This document shows, in pieces, positions 20,071-28,911 of a DNA stretch of 64,000 bases. A program made the position numbers and the translations under genes. This DNA comes from Corynebacterium flavescens (lineage in GTDB: Bacteria; Actinomycetota; Actinomycetes; Mycobacteriales; Mycobacteriaceae), in NCBI RefSeq assembly GCF_008693105.1, contig NZ_VXKK01000023.1, positions 1 to 64,000 on the forward strand, written 5' to 3'. Within the stretch, counting starts at the first letter, position 1, and every line of letters begins with the position of its first letter. Under the pieces are notes generated by a model. It did not search any database and was not told the origin of the DNA. It saw nothing but the letters and a program-made list of their open reading frames with translations.

Positions 20071-20102
20071 TTGCAAAATTGCAATTTGCAAGATTGGCAA
20101 AC
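20071..20102 (+). promoter_or_regulatory. Cluster of RamB-like sites upstream of mctBC
   Basis: Repeated ttgcaaaa, gcaatttgca and ttggcaaac lie within 32 bases, with another ttgcaaaatctgcaa at 20217-20231 overlapping the promoter. These resemble the aatttgcaaa core of the acetate regulator RamB. The C. glutamicum mctC gene is known to be under RamA/RamB control. Binding here is inferred. Confidence 0.55.
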
Positions 20103-20216
20103 GGCCTAATGGGGAGAATCGGGGGTGCTTCGCAGTTTGTTAAAAACGCACTACGTAACGTTTGTTGGGGGTAGTTAAGGCTTGTTAAGGGGCTTTTCTT
20201 GGCAGGATTCACGACG

Positions 20217-20244
20217 TTGCAAAATCTGCAAGGTAACTTACAAT
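20217..20244 (+). promoter_or_regulatory. mctBC promoter
   Basis: ttgcaa (20217-20222), a 16-base spacer and tacaat (20239-20244) form a good promoter about 70 bases before the mctB start. The -35 box is part of the second RamB-like repeat, suggesting repression by steric overlap. Confidence 0.55.
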
Positions 20245-20315
20245 GCAATGCGAAACGTGGCCTAGGCCACTCAAACTAGTTTCGTGAAAGATTGAAAACT
20301 AGCAAGGAGAACACA

Positions 20316-20660
20316 ATGTCTGAAGCAGTTGCCTCAGCTGATACTCGCCGTGAACCCACGGCAGAAGAGTTCATTGAGATGCGTGACAGTCAGGAGTTCG
20401 GTCGGCTTCGTAGCGCCTACCGAAGCTTTACGTTCCCTATGACTGTGGCGTTCTTTGTCTGGTACGTGGTTTACGTGCTGGCAGCAGTCTTCGCCCCAGA
20501 CTTCATGGGAATCGACATCGGAGGCGGCTGGAACGTCGGCCTAGTATTTGGCCTGGCCCAGTTCGTCACCACATTCGCTATCACGTGGGTCTACGTGAGG
20601 TACGCGAACAAGAAGATCGAGCCGCTGGCGGCCGATATCCGTCAGAAGTTGGAGGGCTAA
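20316..20660 (+). CDS. mctB: DUF485 small membrane protein, partner of the monocarboxylate transporter
   Basis: A 114-residue protein with two membrane helices (about 45-70 and 80-103) joined by a short loop, the layout of DUF485 proteins (YjcH) that accompany sodium:solute symporters of the acetate type. The start at 20316 has caaggag seven bases before it. The stop is three bases before mctC, so the two are cotranscribed and probably act together, although the family's biochemical role is unclear. Confidence 0.9.
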   Translation: MSEAVASADTRREPTAEEFIEMRDSQEFGRLRSAYRSFTFPMTVAFFVWYVVYVLAAVFAPDFMGIDIGGGWNVGLVFGLAQFVTTFAITWVYVRYANKKIEPLAADIRQKLEG

Positions 20661-20663
20661 GAA

Positions 20664-22316
20664 ATGACCACAGCATTTTTTGCGCAAGAGGCCGCCGAGA
20701 TCTCGGCAGGTAACCCGATTCTCAACATCGCTGTCTTCGGCGCATTCCTAGTCGTGACCATGTACTTGGTACTGCGAGCCGGCAAGTCCACCAAGGAAGC
20801 CTCGGACTTCTACACCGGTGGAGGCACCTTCTCCGGGCGTCAAAACGGTCTGGCCATTTCGGGTGACTACCTCTCGGCAGCATCCTTCCTGGGCATCGTC
20901 GGCGCGGTTGCGCTGACCGGATACGATGGATTCCTCTACTCGGTAGGTTTCTTCGTTGCCTGGTTGGTCGCTTTGATGCTTGTGGCGGAGCCTCTGCGCA
21001 ACGTAGGCCGCTTCACCATGGCTGATGTGTTGTCCTTCCGCCTTAAGCAGCGTCCGGTTCGCGTGGCCGCGGCCATTGCGACCATGTTCGTCTCGCTGTT
21101 CTACCTCATTGCACAGATGGCGGGCGCAGGCTCCCTCGTGGCCGTCTTGCTCAACATCCATGACTTATTCTGGCAGGCCGTAGTCGTCGGCGTGGTCGGC
21201 ATCCTCATGATTGTCTACGTCCTCATCGGCGGCATGAAGGGCACCACCTACGTGCAGATGATTAAGGCAGTTCTGCTCGTGGCTGGCGTGCTTGCGATGA
21301 GCATCATGGTTTTTGTCTCCATCAAGGGCGGATTTAGCACCCTGTTCCAAGAGGCTATTAATAGCCACGCTGCCTCGCAGAACATTGTTAAGCAGGGCTA
21401 CGAGGCCTCCCAGATTATGGAACCCGGTATGAAGTACGGTGCATCGGTGACCAGCAAGATTGACTTCATCTCGCTGGGCATGGCGCTCGTTCTCGGTACC
21501 GGCGGCCTGCCGCACGTACTGATGCGCTTCTACACCGTTCCGACCGCAACTGAGGCTCGTCGCTCTGTTACCTGGGCCATCGTCATCATCGGTGCCTTCT
21601 ACCTCATGACCCTCATCCTGGGCTACGGCGCAGCAGCTTTGGTCGGCCCAGACCGTATTCTGGCAGCGCCTGGCGGCGCTAACTCCGCAGCTCCGCTGCT
21701 GGCTTTGGAACTTGGTGGCTCGGTGTTCATGGCGGTTATCTCCGCAGTCGCTTTCGCTACGGTTCTCGCCGTGGTCGCTGGCCTGGCCATCACGGCCTCC
21801 GCCTCCATTGCTCACGATGTCTATCACTCCGTTATTCGCAAGGGCCAGTCCACCGAGGCCGAGCAGGTCCGCGTCTCCCAGATCACCGTCGTGGTACTCG
21901 GAATCATCGCAATTGTCTTGGGCGTTCTGGCCATGACCCAGAACGTGGCCTTCCTGGTCTCCCTGGCCTTCGCCATCGCGGCATCGGCCAACCTTCCGAC
22001 CATCTTGTACTCCCTTTACTGGCGCCGCTTCAACACCGCAGGTGCAGTGGCCTCGATGTACACCGGTCTGATTTCCTGTCTGCTCCTCATCTTCTTCTCC
22101 CCGGCAGTCTCCGGATCCCCGTCGTCGATGTTCCCCAACGCGGACTGGGCACTGTTCCCGCTCTCCTCGCCGGGCATCATCTCCATCCCACTGGCATTCT
22201 TCATGGGTTGGTTCGCCTCCATCATCACCAAGCCAGACAACCTTGAGGCGTTGTCTGCAGAGATGGAAGTCCGTTCCCTCACCGGCGTCGGTGTGGAAGC
22301 GCCGGTCGATCACTAG
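20664..22316 (+). CDS. mctC: Monocarboxylate transporter, sodium:solute symporter family
   Basis: A 550-residue protein with about 13 membrane helices in the SSSF pattern, including F-Y-T-G-G-G-T-F-S-G-R-Q-N-G-L-A-I-S-G-D-Y near residue 50 and the long Y-G-A-A-A-L and A-T-V-L-A-V-V-A-G-L blocks. It is closest to MctC/ActP carriers that import acetate, propionate and pyruvate. The gene order mctB-mctC and the RamB-like upstream sites support this role. It ends 83 bases before a lipoprotein gene with a different promoter. Confidence 0.93.
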   Translation: MTTAFFAQEAAEISAGNPILNIAVFGAFLVVTMYLVLRAGKSTKEASDFYTGGGTFSGRQNGLAISGDYLSAASFLGIVGAVALTGYDGFLYSVGFFVAWLVALMLVAEPLRNVGRFTMADVLSFRLKQRPVRVAAAIATMFVSLFYLIAQMAGAGSLVAVLLNIHDLFWQAVVVGVVGILMIVYVLIGGMKGTTYVQMIKAVLLVAGVLAMSIMVFVSIKGGFSTLFQEAINSHAASQNIVKQGYEASQIMEPGMKYGASVTSKIDFISLGMALVLGTGGLPHVLMRFYTVPTATEARRSVTWAIVIIGAFYLMTLILGYGAAALVGPDRILAAPGGANSAAPLLALELGGSVFMAVISAVAFATVLAVVAGLAITASASIAHDVYHSVIRKGQSTEAEQVRVSQITVVVLGIIAIVLGVLAMTQNVAFLVSLAFAIAASANLPTILYSLYWRRFNTAGAVASMYTGLISCLLLIFFSPAVSGSPSSMFPNADWALFPLSSPGIISIPLAFFMGWFASIITKPDNLEALSAEMEVRSLTGVGVEAPVDH

Positions 22317-22399
22317 AATCAGCGCCGATATGGCCGCTGATGCGGCCAAATGCAAGCTAATCGAGGTCACTGTCTTAGCAACTGGGTACTATCTACTTC

Positions 22400-23371
22400 G
22401 TGCCTAAACATGACCCGATGCGGAAGGCGGCAGCGGTGAAAACCGTTGCCGCCATCGCTGCGTTTTCGCTCTCTGTTTCATTCTTGAGTGCGTGCACAAA
22501 CAGTGAGCGCGCATCCACACAGACCAAGCGCGATGACGGCACCTTAAAGTATGGGGAGTCATCCGTGCCGGCCAGCGCGGTCCCCGATAACACCGGTGAG
22601 ATCCTCGGCGGCAATGACAAGCTCCAGCAGCTGAGCTACTACCGCATGAGTGATGGCATCCGGATGGGATCTAAATCCGAGCATGCTGCCCGCCCAGCGC
22701 TCAGTCTCATCAAGCTCTATATTGCGACCTACGTTGTGGAAGAGGGCGAGTTCGCCGACAAGTATGAGGCCTTGGATATGGTGGCAAATTCCTCCGATAT
22801 CAGCGCGGAGGAGCTCTTTGACAAATACCCGGAATCTGTCGATGACATTGCCAAAGAATATGGGCTCGAATCCACCGAGTCCGGTCCGAGCTGGGGGCAG
22901 TCCTTGACCTCTACCTATGACGTCGTGGACTTCATCGTGCAGCTGCGCAAGCGCGATGAGACTCACCCAGTTCTCGTAGCCATGGCACACGCTGATCCCA
23001 TTTCGGCTGATGGATACGAGCAAAACTATGGCACCGCGGAGCTTGATGATGTCATTGGTACAAAGTGGGGCTGGTCTGATGGGCGGGACCTGCACTCATC
23101 GGTATCTTTCGGGGAAGATTTTGTAGTCGCCGCCTCGAGCTATGGTAGCGCCGACGATCTCAGTGCTTATGTGAAAAAGCAGGTAACCGAGGACAACATT
23201 GAAAAGGCGGAGCGGCGTTACCAGCGGGCGCAAAAGGGGGAGACCTTCCCGGAGACCACAGAAAGAAAGAGCGCCGAGCCGCAGGCTACTTCTACTGTTC
23301 CTTCTAGCTCAAGCTCTGGTGCGGCTTCTACTTCCAGCGCCAGTCGTCCCTCAGCCACGTCCCAGCGATAG
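22400..23371 (+). CDS. Lipoprotein with a possible penicillin-recognition (SxxK) fold
   Basis: A 323-residue protein with a signal ending in the lipobox L-S-A-C at Cys32. A domain of about 230 residues contains P-A-L-S-L-I-K-L-Y-I-A (S-x-x-K), N-S-S-D-I-S and G-T-K-W-G-W, which sit where the three motifs of serine beta-lactamases and DD-peptidases occur. The K-T-G box is not canonical, so activity is uncertain. The tail is a Ser/Ala-rich linker. The GTG start lies right after tactat (22387-22392), which would give a leaderless message; ATG at 22418 is the alternative. It overlaps the convergent penicillin-binding protein gene by 44 bases. Confidence 0.65.
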   Translation: MPKHDPMRKAAAVKTVAAIAAFSLSVSFLSACTNSERASTQTKRDDGTLKYGESSVPASAVPDNTGEILGGNDKLQQLSYYRMSDGIRMGSKSEHAARPALSLIKLYIATYVVEEGEFADKYEALDMVANSSDISAEELFDKYPESVDDIAKEYGLESTESGPSWGQSLTSTYDVVDFIVQLRKRDETHPVLVAMAHADPISADGYEQNYGTAELDDVIGTKWGWSDGRDLHSSVSFGEDFVVAASSYGSADDLSAYVKKQVTEDNIEKAERRYQRAQKGETFPETTERKSAEPQATSTVPSSSSSGAASTSSASRPSATSQR

Positions 23372-25133
23372 CAATTGCAGGCGCCGAGGAGTCTCCGTTT
23401 TCAACGAAGCTGGCAAAACCTACGTCGCCTGCGATGCCAGTGAACCAACCGTGGGCGCCGCCTGAACCGGTTTCCGCGGTTCCCGTCTTTCCTCCAAGGT
23501 CCGGTATATCGCTGAGCGTCTTGGCGGAGCCGGTCGTGACCGTTTCCTTCATCATCGAGTGCAGGCTTTCCACCGTGTGTTCGGGCAGTGGAGCGGGCTG
23601 GTGGTCAGCCTCTAACGCTCCTACTTCAAATCCGCCTGGGCCATCGACACTCGTGATAAGCCGGGGCAAAGCCATCGTTCCGTTGTTGGCTAATGACGCC
23701 TCCATCAGGGCCAGCCCGAAAGGCGAGGAGAGTACCTCACCCTGGCCGATTGCCGCCTCAACACGGGCCGCGCCGGGCGAAGTCAACGGGACGGATCCAG
23801 TGACCGTCGTCAAGCCAGGCGAATCAAAATCAACGCCGAGCCCCAGGCTTAGGGCCGTGTCCCGCATCGTCTCCGGGGCGAAGGATTGGGAGATGAAGCC
23901 CTGGGTGGTGTTGCAGGACTGCGCAAACGCGGTGTGCATGGGGACTTTTCCGAGATCGAAGTTGTTGTCGTTGGGAATGATGCGTCCATCAATCTCCGCT
24001 GTGCCGGGGCAGTCGACTATGTCATCTGGGCCCACCGTTCCCGAAGTCAAAGCGCCCGCCGTGGTGACGGTCTTGAAAGTTGAGCCAGGCGGAAATAGAC
24101 CAGTCAGCGCGATGCTTCCTTGTTCCGATGCGGCGGCATTCTGGGCCACGGCAAGGATATCTCCCCCTGATCCGATGGCGACGAATGCGGCGGGTTTACT
24201 CTCCGCATCGACGGCACGTTGTGCCGCCGCCTGCATGGGGAGATGCAAGGTGGTGGTGATGCGAACGATGTGCTCCGGGGCTGCGCTACCAAGAATCTCC
24301 TCGCCTTGCTCTGAAACCGCGCGCAAGCTCCACCCTGCCCCCTTCTCCAATGCCTCCATCCAGTAGTCCGAGAGGCCTTGATCCAAGGGAATGCTGAGCT
24401 CCCGCGAGTTGGATAGCAACCGGCTTTCCTCCCGCATGCTGAGACCGTCGATGGACTGCAACCGCGCCCTGACGGTGTCCATATCCCGACTTCTCACGCT
24501 AAAAAGCGCAGTGCTCTCGCCACCTGCGGCATTGATGCGCTCCTCAATCCATTGGGGCGTGACATCGGGGAGAACTTCGGAGACGGCGTGCGCAATCTGT
24601 GCTGCCTGCCCCAATTACGCCGGCCCTGCGCTGATGACGGTGACCTGGGTCCACGACAAGAGCTTATTGCCGCTGCGATCCACGACCGGGGTCTCTACCC
24701 TGCGATCGGTGGAATAGAGGAAGGTGGTGTCGGTTGGCGCGGCTTCATCCAGCAGCGCGGGGCTCCATTTAACTAGGCCGCTATCAGGATCGCGCTCCGC
24801 AGTGCCAGTTGTCTTCAACTCCTCGCCGGAGGGCACCGTCCACGTGGTTTCCGTGCGATTCTCGCCTCCGGGCAACAGCGAGACATGCAGCTTTGTATCT
24901 CCGATGTTGTCACGCAACTGTTGAAGAGCTTCGGCCGTGGCACCTGGACCGCAGCTGTGTTTGGCGGCCGTCGTGGCATCTGCCTCGTTGAGGGCCTGGA
25001 TGAAATCTTCTACTGGGTCCTTGCTCCAAGGAAAGCTACAAGCGTTAAGCGAGAGCGCGGAGAACCACAAGAGCGCCGCCACCGCCTGGCGTGAAGCTAT
25101 GGTGTTTAACCTGGACTTCTTCTGCACGAACAT
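23328..25133 (-). pseudogene. Penicillin-binding protein (transpeptidase) lipoprotein interrupted by an in-frame stop
   Basis: Two reading frames in the same phase are separated only by a TAA at 24615-24617. The first 172 codons encode a lipoprotein signal (cysteine at 32) and an NTF2-like/MecA-N-type domain. The next 428 encode the rest of the dimerisation domain and a full transpeptidase with S-T-F-K, S-C-N and K-T-G-T. Together they would form a 600-residue class B PBP. The break falls inside the linker domain, not at a domain edge, so I read it as a nonsense mutation (probably CAA to TAA). A TTG follows directly and could restart translation, giving an unanchored transpeptidase half. Sequencing error is also possible. 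Confidence 0.75.
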
Positions 25134-25243
25134 GGAGGCGACGCTAACAAGTCAGCATGCGCGCCAACAAAGCAAAAAGGCGGGATCCGGGCATTCTCAG
25201 TGCGAATAACCGTTGATAGGCAGGCCAGGAACGGGCCAAGAAT

Positions 25244-26122
25244 TCACATGGCTAGACGGATCTCATCCACAAGCAGGCGCGCTATCCTCCCTATGGCTAC
25301 ATCAGCGGCGGGAAGGTTAGCGCCGATTCTCGCCGAGCGAGTGACCACTGAGACGACAATCGGTACTTCACCCGGAATGCTGATGAGTGAGGTTTCTCCG
25401 CGTATGGGCCCGATGGTGCCGGTTTTGCCGGCGAAGCTGACATCAGCGGCGGGAAAACCGGAGGGGATTCGGTGCGTGAACACCTGCTGGCCCAGGACTT
25501 TGGCAGCAAAAGCCCGGCTAGGCGTGCTTAGCTCATCCGTGGTGAAGAACCAGTCGAGCATGCGGCATAGCTCTTTCGTCGTGCTTGTTGCACGGTAAGC
25601 ACAGTAGTCTGTCGGCGCGTTCGGGGCTTGGGCGAGCAGGCGGATGGTTTCGCTGGCGGCCGAAGAATCCTGAGGTAAATCGGGAAGGTGTGCTGCTGCT
25701 ATATCTGGAACAATAATGGTGGTGTTGTGCAGCCTTGCACTGCTCAGTACGCGATCGAGAAAGCTCTGAGGAATGATTCGCAGCAGGGTATGGGCCGCCG
25801 CGCTGTCGGAGACCATGATCATCAAACGAGCAAGATCCCGGATGCTGATGGAGACTGGGTCATCGAACATGCCCAGACCGATCATCCCCGGTGCTCCCGC
25901 CCGCGCAGTGACCTCGAGGCGAAGCCGCGGATCTATGGCACCCGCATCGACGGCGAGGCAAAATGCGCCCAGCACGTGCAGCTTATACATCGAGGCGATG
26001 GCGATGTGCTCGTCCTGGCCGCGTCCCAAGCACGGCCCCTGTGAACCAAGTAGCCGTGCTGCGGCCCATCCATCGCAGCCGGCTGTTGTGAGAATGCTGC
26101 CGATGTCCTCCTGTAAACCCAC
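25244..26122 (-). CDS. Class A beta-lactamase-fold serine hydrolase without signal peptide
   Basis: A 292-residue protein with S-M-Y-K (Ser44, Lys47), S-D-S at 105-107 in the S-D-N position and K-T-G-T at 233-236, so the penicillin-recognition fold is clear. No signal peptide is visible. I find no E-x-x-L-N omega-loop motif with the deacylating glutamate, so ordinary beta-lactamase activity is doubtful. A GTG start follows the regulator's TAG stop directly, so translation is probably coupled. It sits between the interrupted PBP and LysR genes. Confidence 0.75.
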   Translation of the reverse strand: MGLQEDIGSILTTAGCDGWAAARLLGSQGPCLGRGQDEHIAIASMYKLHVLGAFCLAVDAGAIDPRLRLEVTARAGAPGMIGLGMFDDPVSISIRDLARLMIMVSDSAAAHTLLRIIPQSFLDRVLSSARLHNTTIIVPDIAAAHLPDLPQDSSAASETIRLLAQAPNAPTDYCAYRATSTTKELCRMLDWFFTTDELSTPSRAFAAKVLGQQVFTHRIPSGFPAADVSFAGKTGTIGPIRGETSLISIPGEVPIVVSVVTRSARIGANLPAADVAIGRIARLLVDEIRLAM

Positions 26123-27007
26123 CTACTTCACCATTGCCTCGAGTGTTCGGGTGGATTCCCGCAAAGCGGAGTCGATCAGGGCCCGCAGATCGCGGCCATC
26201 CGGGGCGCTGAGATGATGCGCGGGAACCACCGCGCGCAGGCGTAGGTTGAAAGTGCTCGGCAAGAAAGTGCCCGGCCACAGTTGCGCGTGCTCGGGCGTT
26301 ACCAACGCGAGGGCCTTTCCTGCCGCCACTAGTGCCGAAAAGGTTGCCCGGCCGGGGAAAGATTCCACACGCGGGGATAATCCCGCTGAGAAGAAAGCAT
26401 CGGACAAACGGTCCGCCGCGGCGGGGCTAATCGCCCGATTGTCGTCGTAGAGCGTATATCCCTGCAGATTATGCCCACGCAGGCGCTTCGACGATACTCC
26501 TGCCAGGATTCGGGGGACCTCGTGGAGCTGTCCGCGCGCGAGCGATCCCGTCGGGGAAGGATCTTCGATGACTGCGCAATCCAGGGTGCCCTCACCAACG
26601 GCCGTGAGCAACTGCTCGCAACTTGCCTCGCGCACGTGAAAGTCAGGCGCTGTCGAGGCCAATTACTGTGCAACAGCAGTAGCGCAAGGAACGGGCACCG
26701 AGGGCGCCAAGCCCAGCCGGATGCTCGAGTTGTGATTGGAAGAGTCTGTGAGCCTTTGCAGTTCATAAGCATCCCGCAGCAAGACGCGGGCTTGGGGGAG
26801 CAAAAGCTTTCCGCTCTCGCTGAGCGTGACACCCTGCGGGTGGCGCTCGAAAAGAGAGGATCCAATGGATTGCTCCAGGCGTTTGATCCCCTGGGACACC
26901 GGGGATTGCGTCAGGCCCAGCCTCTGTGCCGCGCGAGTGACGCTGCCTTCCTCCGCAACCGCCACGAAATACTCCCAGTACTTGCTGTGACGAAGGGGAG
27001 CGGCCAT
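26123..27007 (-). pseudogene. LysR-type regulator interrupted by an in-frame stop
   Basis: Codons 1-114 encode the winged helix-turn-helix (A-A-Q-R-L-G-L-T-Q-S-P-V-S-Q-G-I-K-R-L-E near 26-45) and the linker helix. After a TAA at 26663-26665 the same frame continues for 179 codons as the effector-binding domain. The stop falls within the first helix of that domain, about 20 residues past its start, which favours a nonsense mutation over a natural two-gene split. As with the PBP gene, a TTG follows the stop directly. The regulator is divergent from tctCBA and upstream of the beta-lactamase-fold gene, so either could have been its target. Confidence 0.75.
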
Positions 27008-27286
27008 GTCTCAAAGGGTACTGGCCTAACGCTTCAAAAGCCTAGTGGACACAACGCGGCAAGCTCGGCTGGCTGTTCATTTTCCTGTACGCGGTGCTGT
27101 GATGCAGTCAAGCTTTCCTTTTAAAAATGATGTACGCCACATTATTGATTGATAGTTTTATTTAACAGAAGGTGATGTGAAGCACAGACACCTTTCGTGG
27201 CGGCAGTGGACTTGGCCATCAGCGCTTGACAGCCCTGTTGGTGGAGAAGGTGCGTCACAAGAAGTTAACCAGGAAGCGGAGGTTTT
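27008..27286. promoter_or_regulatory. Divergent control region between the LysR gene and tctC
   Basis: About 280 bases, AT-richer than its surroundings around 27115-27170 (attattgattgatag and similar), lie between divergent genes. This is the usual place for LysR binding. I see several short T-N11-A pairs but no single convincing palindrome. tctC has the ribosome site ggagg five bases before its start. Confidence 0.35.
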
Positions 27287-28282
27287 ATGGCCCAGTCCAA
27301 GTCACAATCGCGAGTGGTGACAGCGGTGCTAATGGTGTTGGCCGTGGTGGCTACTGTTGCTGGCATGGTGGTTTCCTCCACCCAGGCGGAGGGGACGACG
27401 TCGCGTTCGAACCTGTCTATCATCGCCGGTGCGGCGACGGGTGGGGGATGGGACACCACTGCCCGTGCGATCCAACAGGTCTCGCGTTCGGAGAACATTG
27501 TTAATAACCTGCAGGTAGTCAACATCCCTGGTGCAGGAGGGCTCATCGCCCTTGAAAGCCTGGCGCAATCGGTGGGCAATGAGAACCGGCTGCTCATCAC
27601 GGGCGGAGGGATGATCGCCTCCTCCGTCATTGCCCAGCCTGGAGTCTCGATCGCGGATGTCACGCCTATCGCGCGGATGACCGAGGAGTACTCGGTGATT
27701 GCGGTGCCTGCGGGCTCCGAGTTCGCCACCTTGGAAGACTTCGCTAACGCCTGGGTCGAGGATCCATCCTCCGTTGCGGTTGGAGGGGCATCGATTGGCA
27801 ACACCGATCACCTCCTAGCCAGCCGCAGTGCTTTGGCCTTGGGCATCGACGTCAAGAGTATGAAGTACATCCCTTTCGAAGGCGGCGGGGAGTTGCTCAA
27901 CGCGATGCTATCGAACTCTGTCGATGTCGGCGTGACGGGATACAAAGAAATCCAAGACCAAGTGGAGGCAGGCAGCCTGCGCGTCTTGGGGATTTCCGCG
28001 CCCGAGCGCCAGGAAGGAGTGGACTTCCCCACACTCCAAGAGGGCGGTATCGACGTCGTCGCCGCAAATTGGCGGGGTGTGGTTGCGCCACCGGGTCTGA
28101 GCGAGGAAGAGAAGAGTGAATTGGTCGCCATCTTGACCGAGGTCAACGAGTCCGAGGAGTGGCGGGAGATTGCAAGCCGCAATGGTTGGCAAAACACCTT
28201 CCTTACGGGACCGGAGTTGGACCAGTTCTTTGCCGACGAACTAGCACTGGCAGAAGACACCGTAGAAAGGCTGGGACTGTGA
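27287..28282 (+). CDS. tctC: Tripartite tricarboxylate transporter, substrate-binding protein
   Basis: A 331-residue exported protein of the Bug/TctC family. The signal segment covers about 1-36. The mature part shows I-I-A-G-A-A-T-G-G-G-W-D-T-T-A-R-A-I, then A-N-W-R-G-V-V-A-P-P-G near 258, which are the two lobes' conserved blocks. It captures citrate or a related tri- or dicarboxylate and delivers it to TctAB. There is no lipobox. It overlaps tctB by TGATG and is the first gene of tctCBA. Confidence 0.92.
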   Translation: MAQSKSQSRVVTAVLMVLAVVATVAGMVVSSTQAEGTTSRSNLSIIAGAATGGGWDTTARAIQQVSRSENIVNNLQVVNIPGAGGLIALESLAQSVGNENRLLITGGGMIASSVIAQPGVSIADVTPIARMTEEYSVIAVPAGSEFATLEDFANAWVEDPSSVAVGGASIGNTDHLLASRSALALGIDVKSMKYIPFEGGGELLNAMLSNSVDVGVTGYKEIQDQVEAGSLRVLGISAPERQEGVDFPTLQEGGIDVVAANWRGVVAPPGLSEEEKSELVAILTEVNESEEWREIASRNGWQNTFLTGPELDQFFADELALAEDTVERLGL

Positions 28283-28911
28283 TGAACCAACAAACGGATC
28301 AGAATTCGGGCCACAGAGCAGAACAACAACCAGATAATGGTTCCAGCAAGGCCGCAGTAAAGAAGAGCCGAATTCGTTATGGCGAGTTCACCATCGTGGC
28401 GATTCTCGTGGTCATTTCAGTGATCCTGCTGCTGGGAAGGCAAACTATTGAGGTCGTTGGGGATACGACTCCCGGGCCACTTTTTCTTCCAACTCTCCTT
28501 GGAATAGCTGGGCTTGTTGTGGCAGCGGCGTTGGCCGTTGACATTGTTGTTTCAGGGCGGAGATCCACCGCGGAGACGCATATCGAGGATGGCTCCTTCT
28601 CAGGAGACATGCTAGAGGATCTTGGCCAAGTAACGGAGGAGGCCAAGGACATTGCCGTCTCAACGGAGGACAAGGCTACTGCCGCGCCGTTCCTTATCAT
28701 CGGGGGATTCGTTGTGGTCATTCTTGCGCTGCCATACCTGGGATGGATCCTCGGCTCGGCCGCATTATTTGGGATTGTCAATTATGCCTTGGGCAGCCGC
28801 AACTGGTGGCGAGACATCGCAGTCGCGCTTCTTGTTGGGTCGATAACTTATTTACTTTTCGTCACGGGGTTAGGCCTTAACCTGCCCTCCGGAATCTGGG
28901 GGAACATCTAA
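28282..28911 (+). CDS. tctB: Tripartite tricarboxylate transporter, small membrane subunit
   Basis: A 209-residue protein with a polar N-terminal tail of about 35 residues, four membrane helices and a cytoplasmic or periplasmic loop of about 50 acidic residues between the second and third, as in TctB. The ATG at 28282 shares a base with the tctC stop, and the stop shares TAATG with tctA, so the three proteins are made in a coupled fashion. The acidic loop (D-M-L-E-D-L-G-Q-V-T-E-E-A) is longer than in typical TctB. Confidence 0.88.
   Translation: MNQQTDQNSGHRAEQQPDNGSSKAAVKKSRIRYGEFTIVAILVVISVILLLGRQTIEVVGDTTPGPLFLPTLLGIAGLVVAAALAVDIVVSGRRSTAETHIEDGSFSGDMLEDLGQVTEEAKDIAVSTEDKATAAPFLIIGGFVVVILALPYLGWILGSAALFGIVNYALGSRNWWRDIAVALLVGSITYLLFVTGLGLNLPSGIWGNI

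Noticed and set aside
25244..26122. Calling this gene a functional resistance beta-lactamase
   Set aside because: There is no export signal and no omega-loop glutamate motif, so only the fold can be claimed.
24612..26668. Programmed recoding (selenocysteine, pyrrolysine or readthrough) at the TAA codons
   Set aside because: TAA is not used for selenocysteine or pyrrolysine, and no downstream stem or stimulatory context is evident. Nonsense mutation is simpler.
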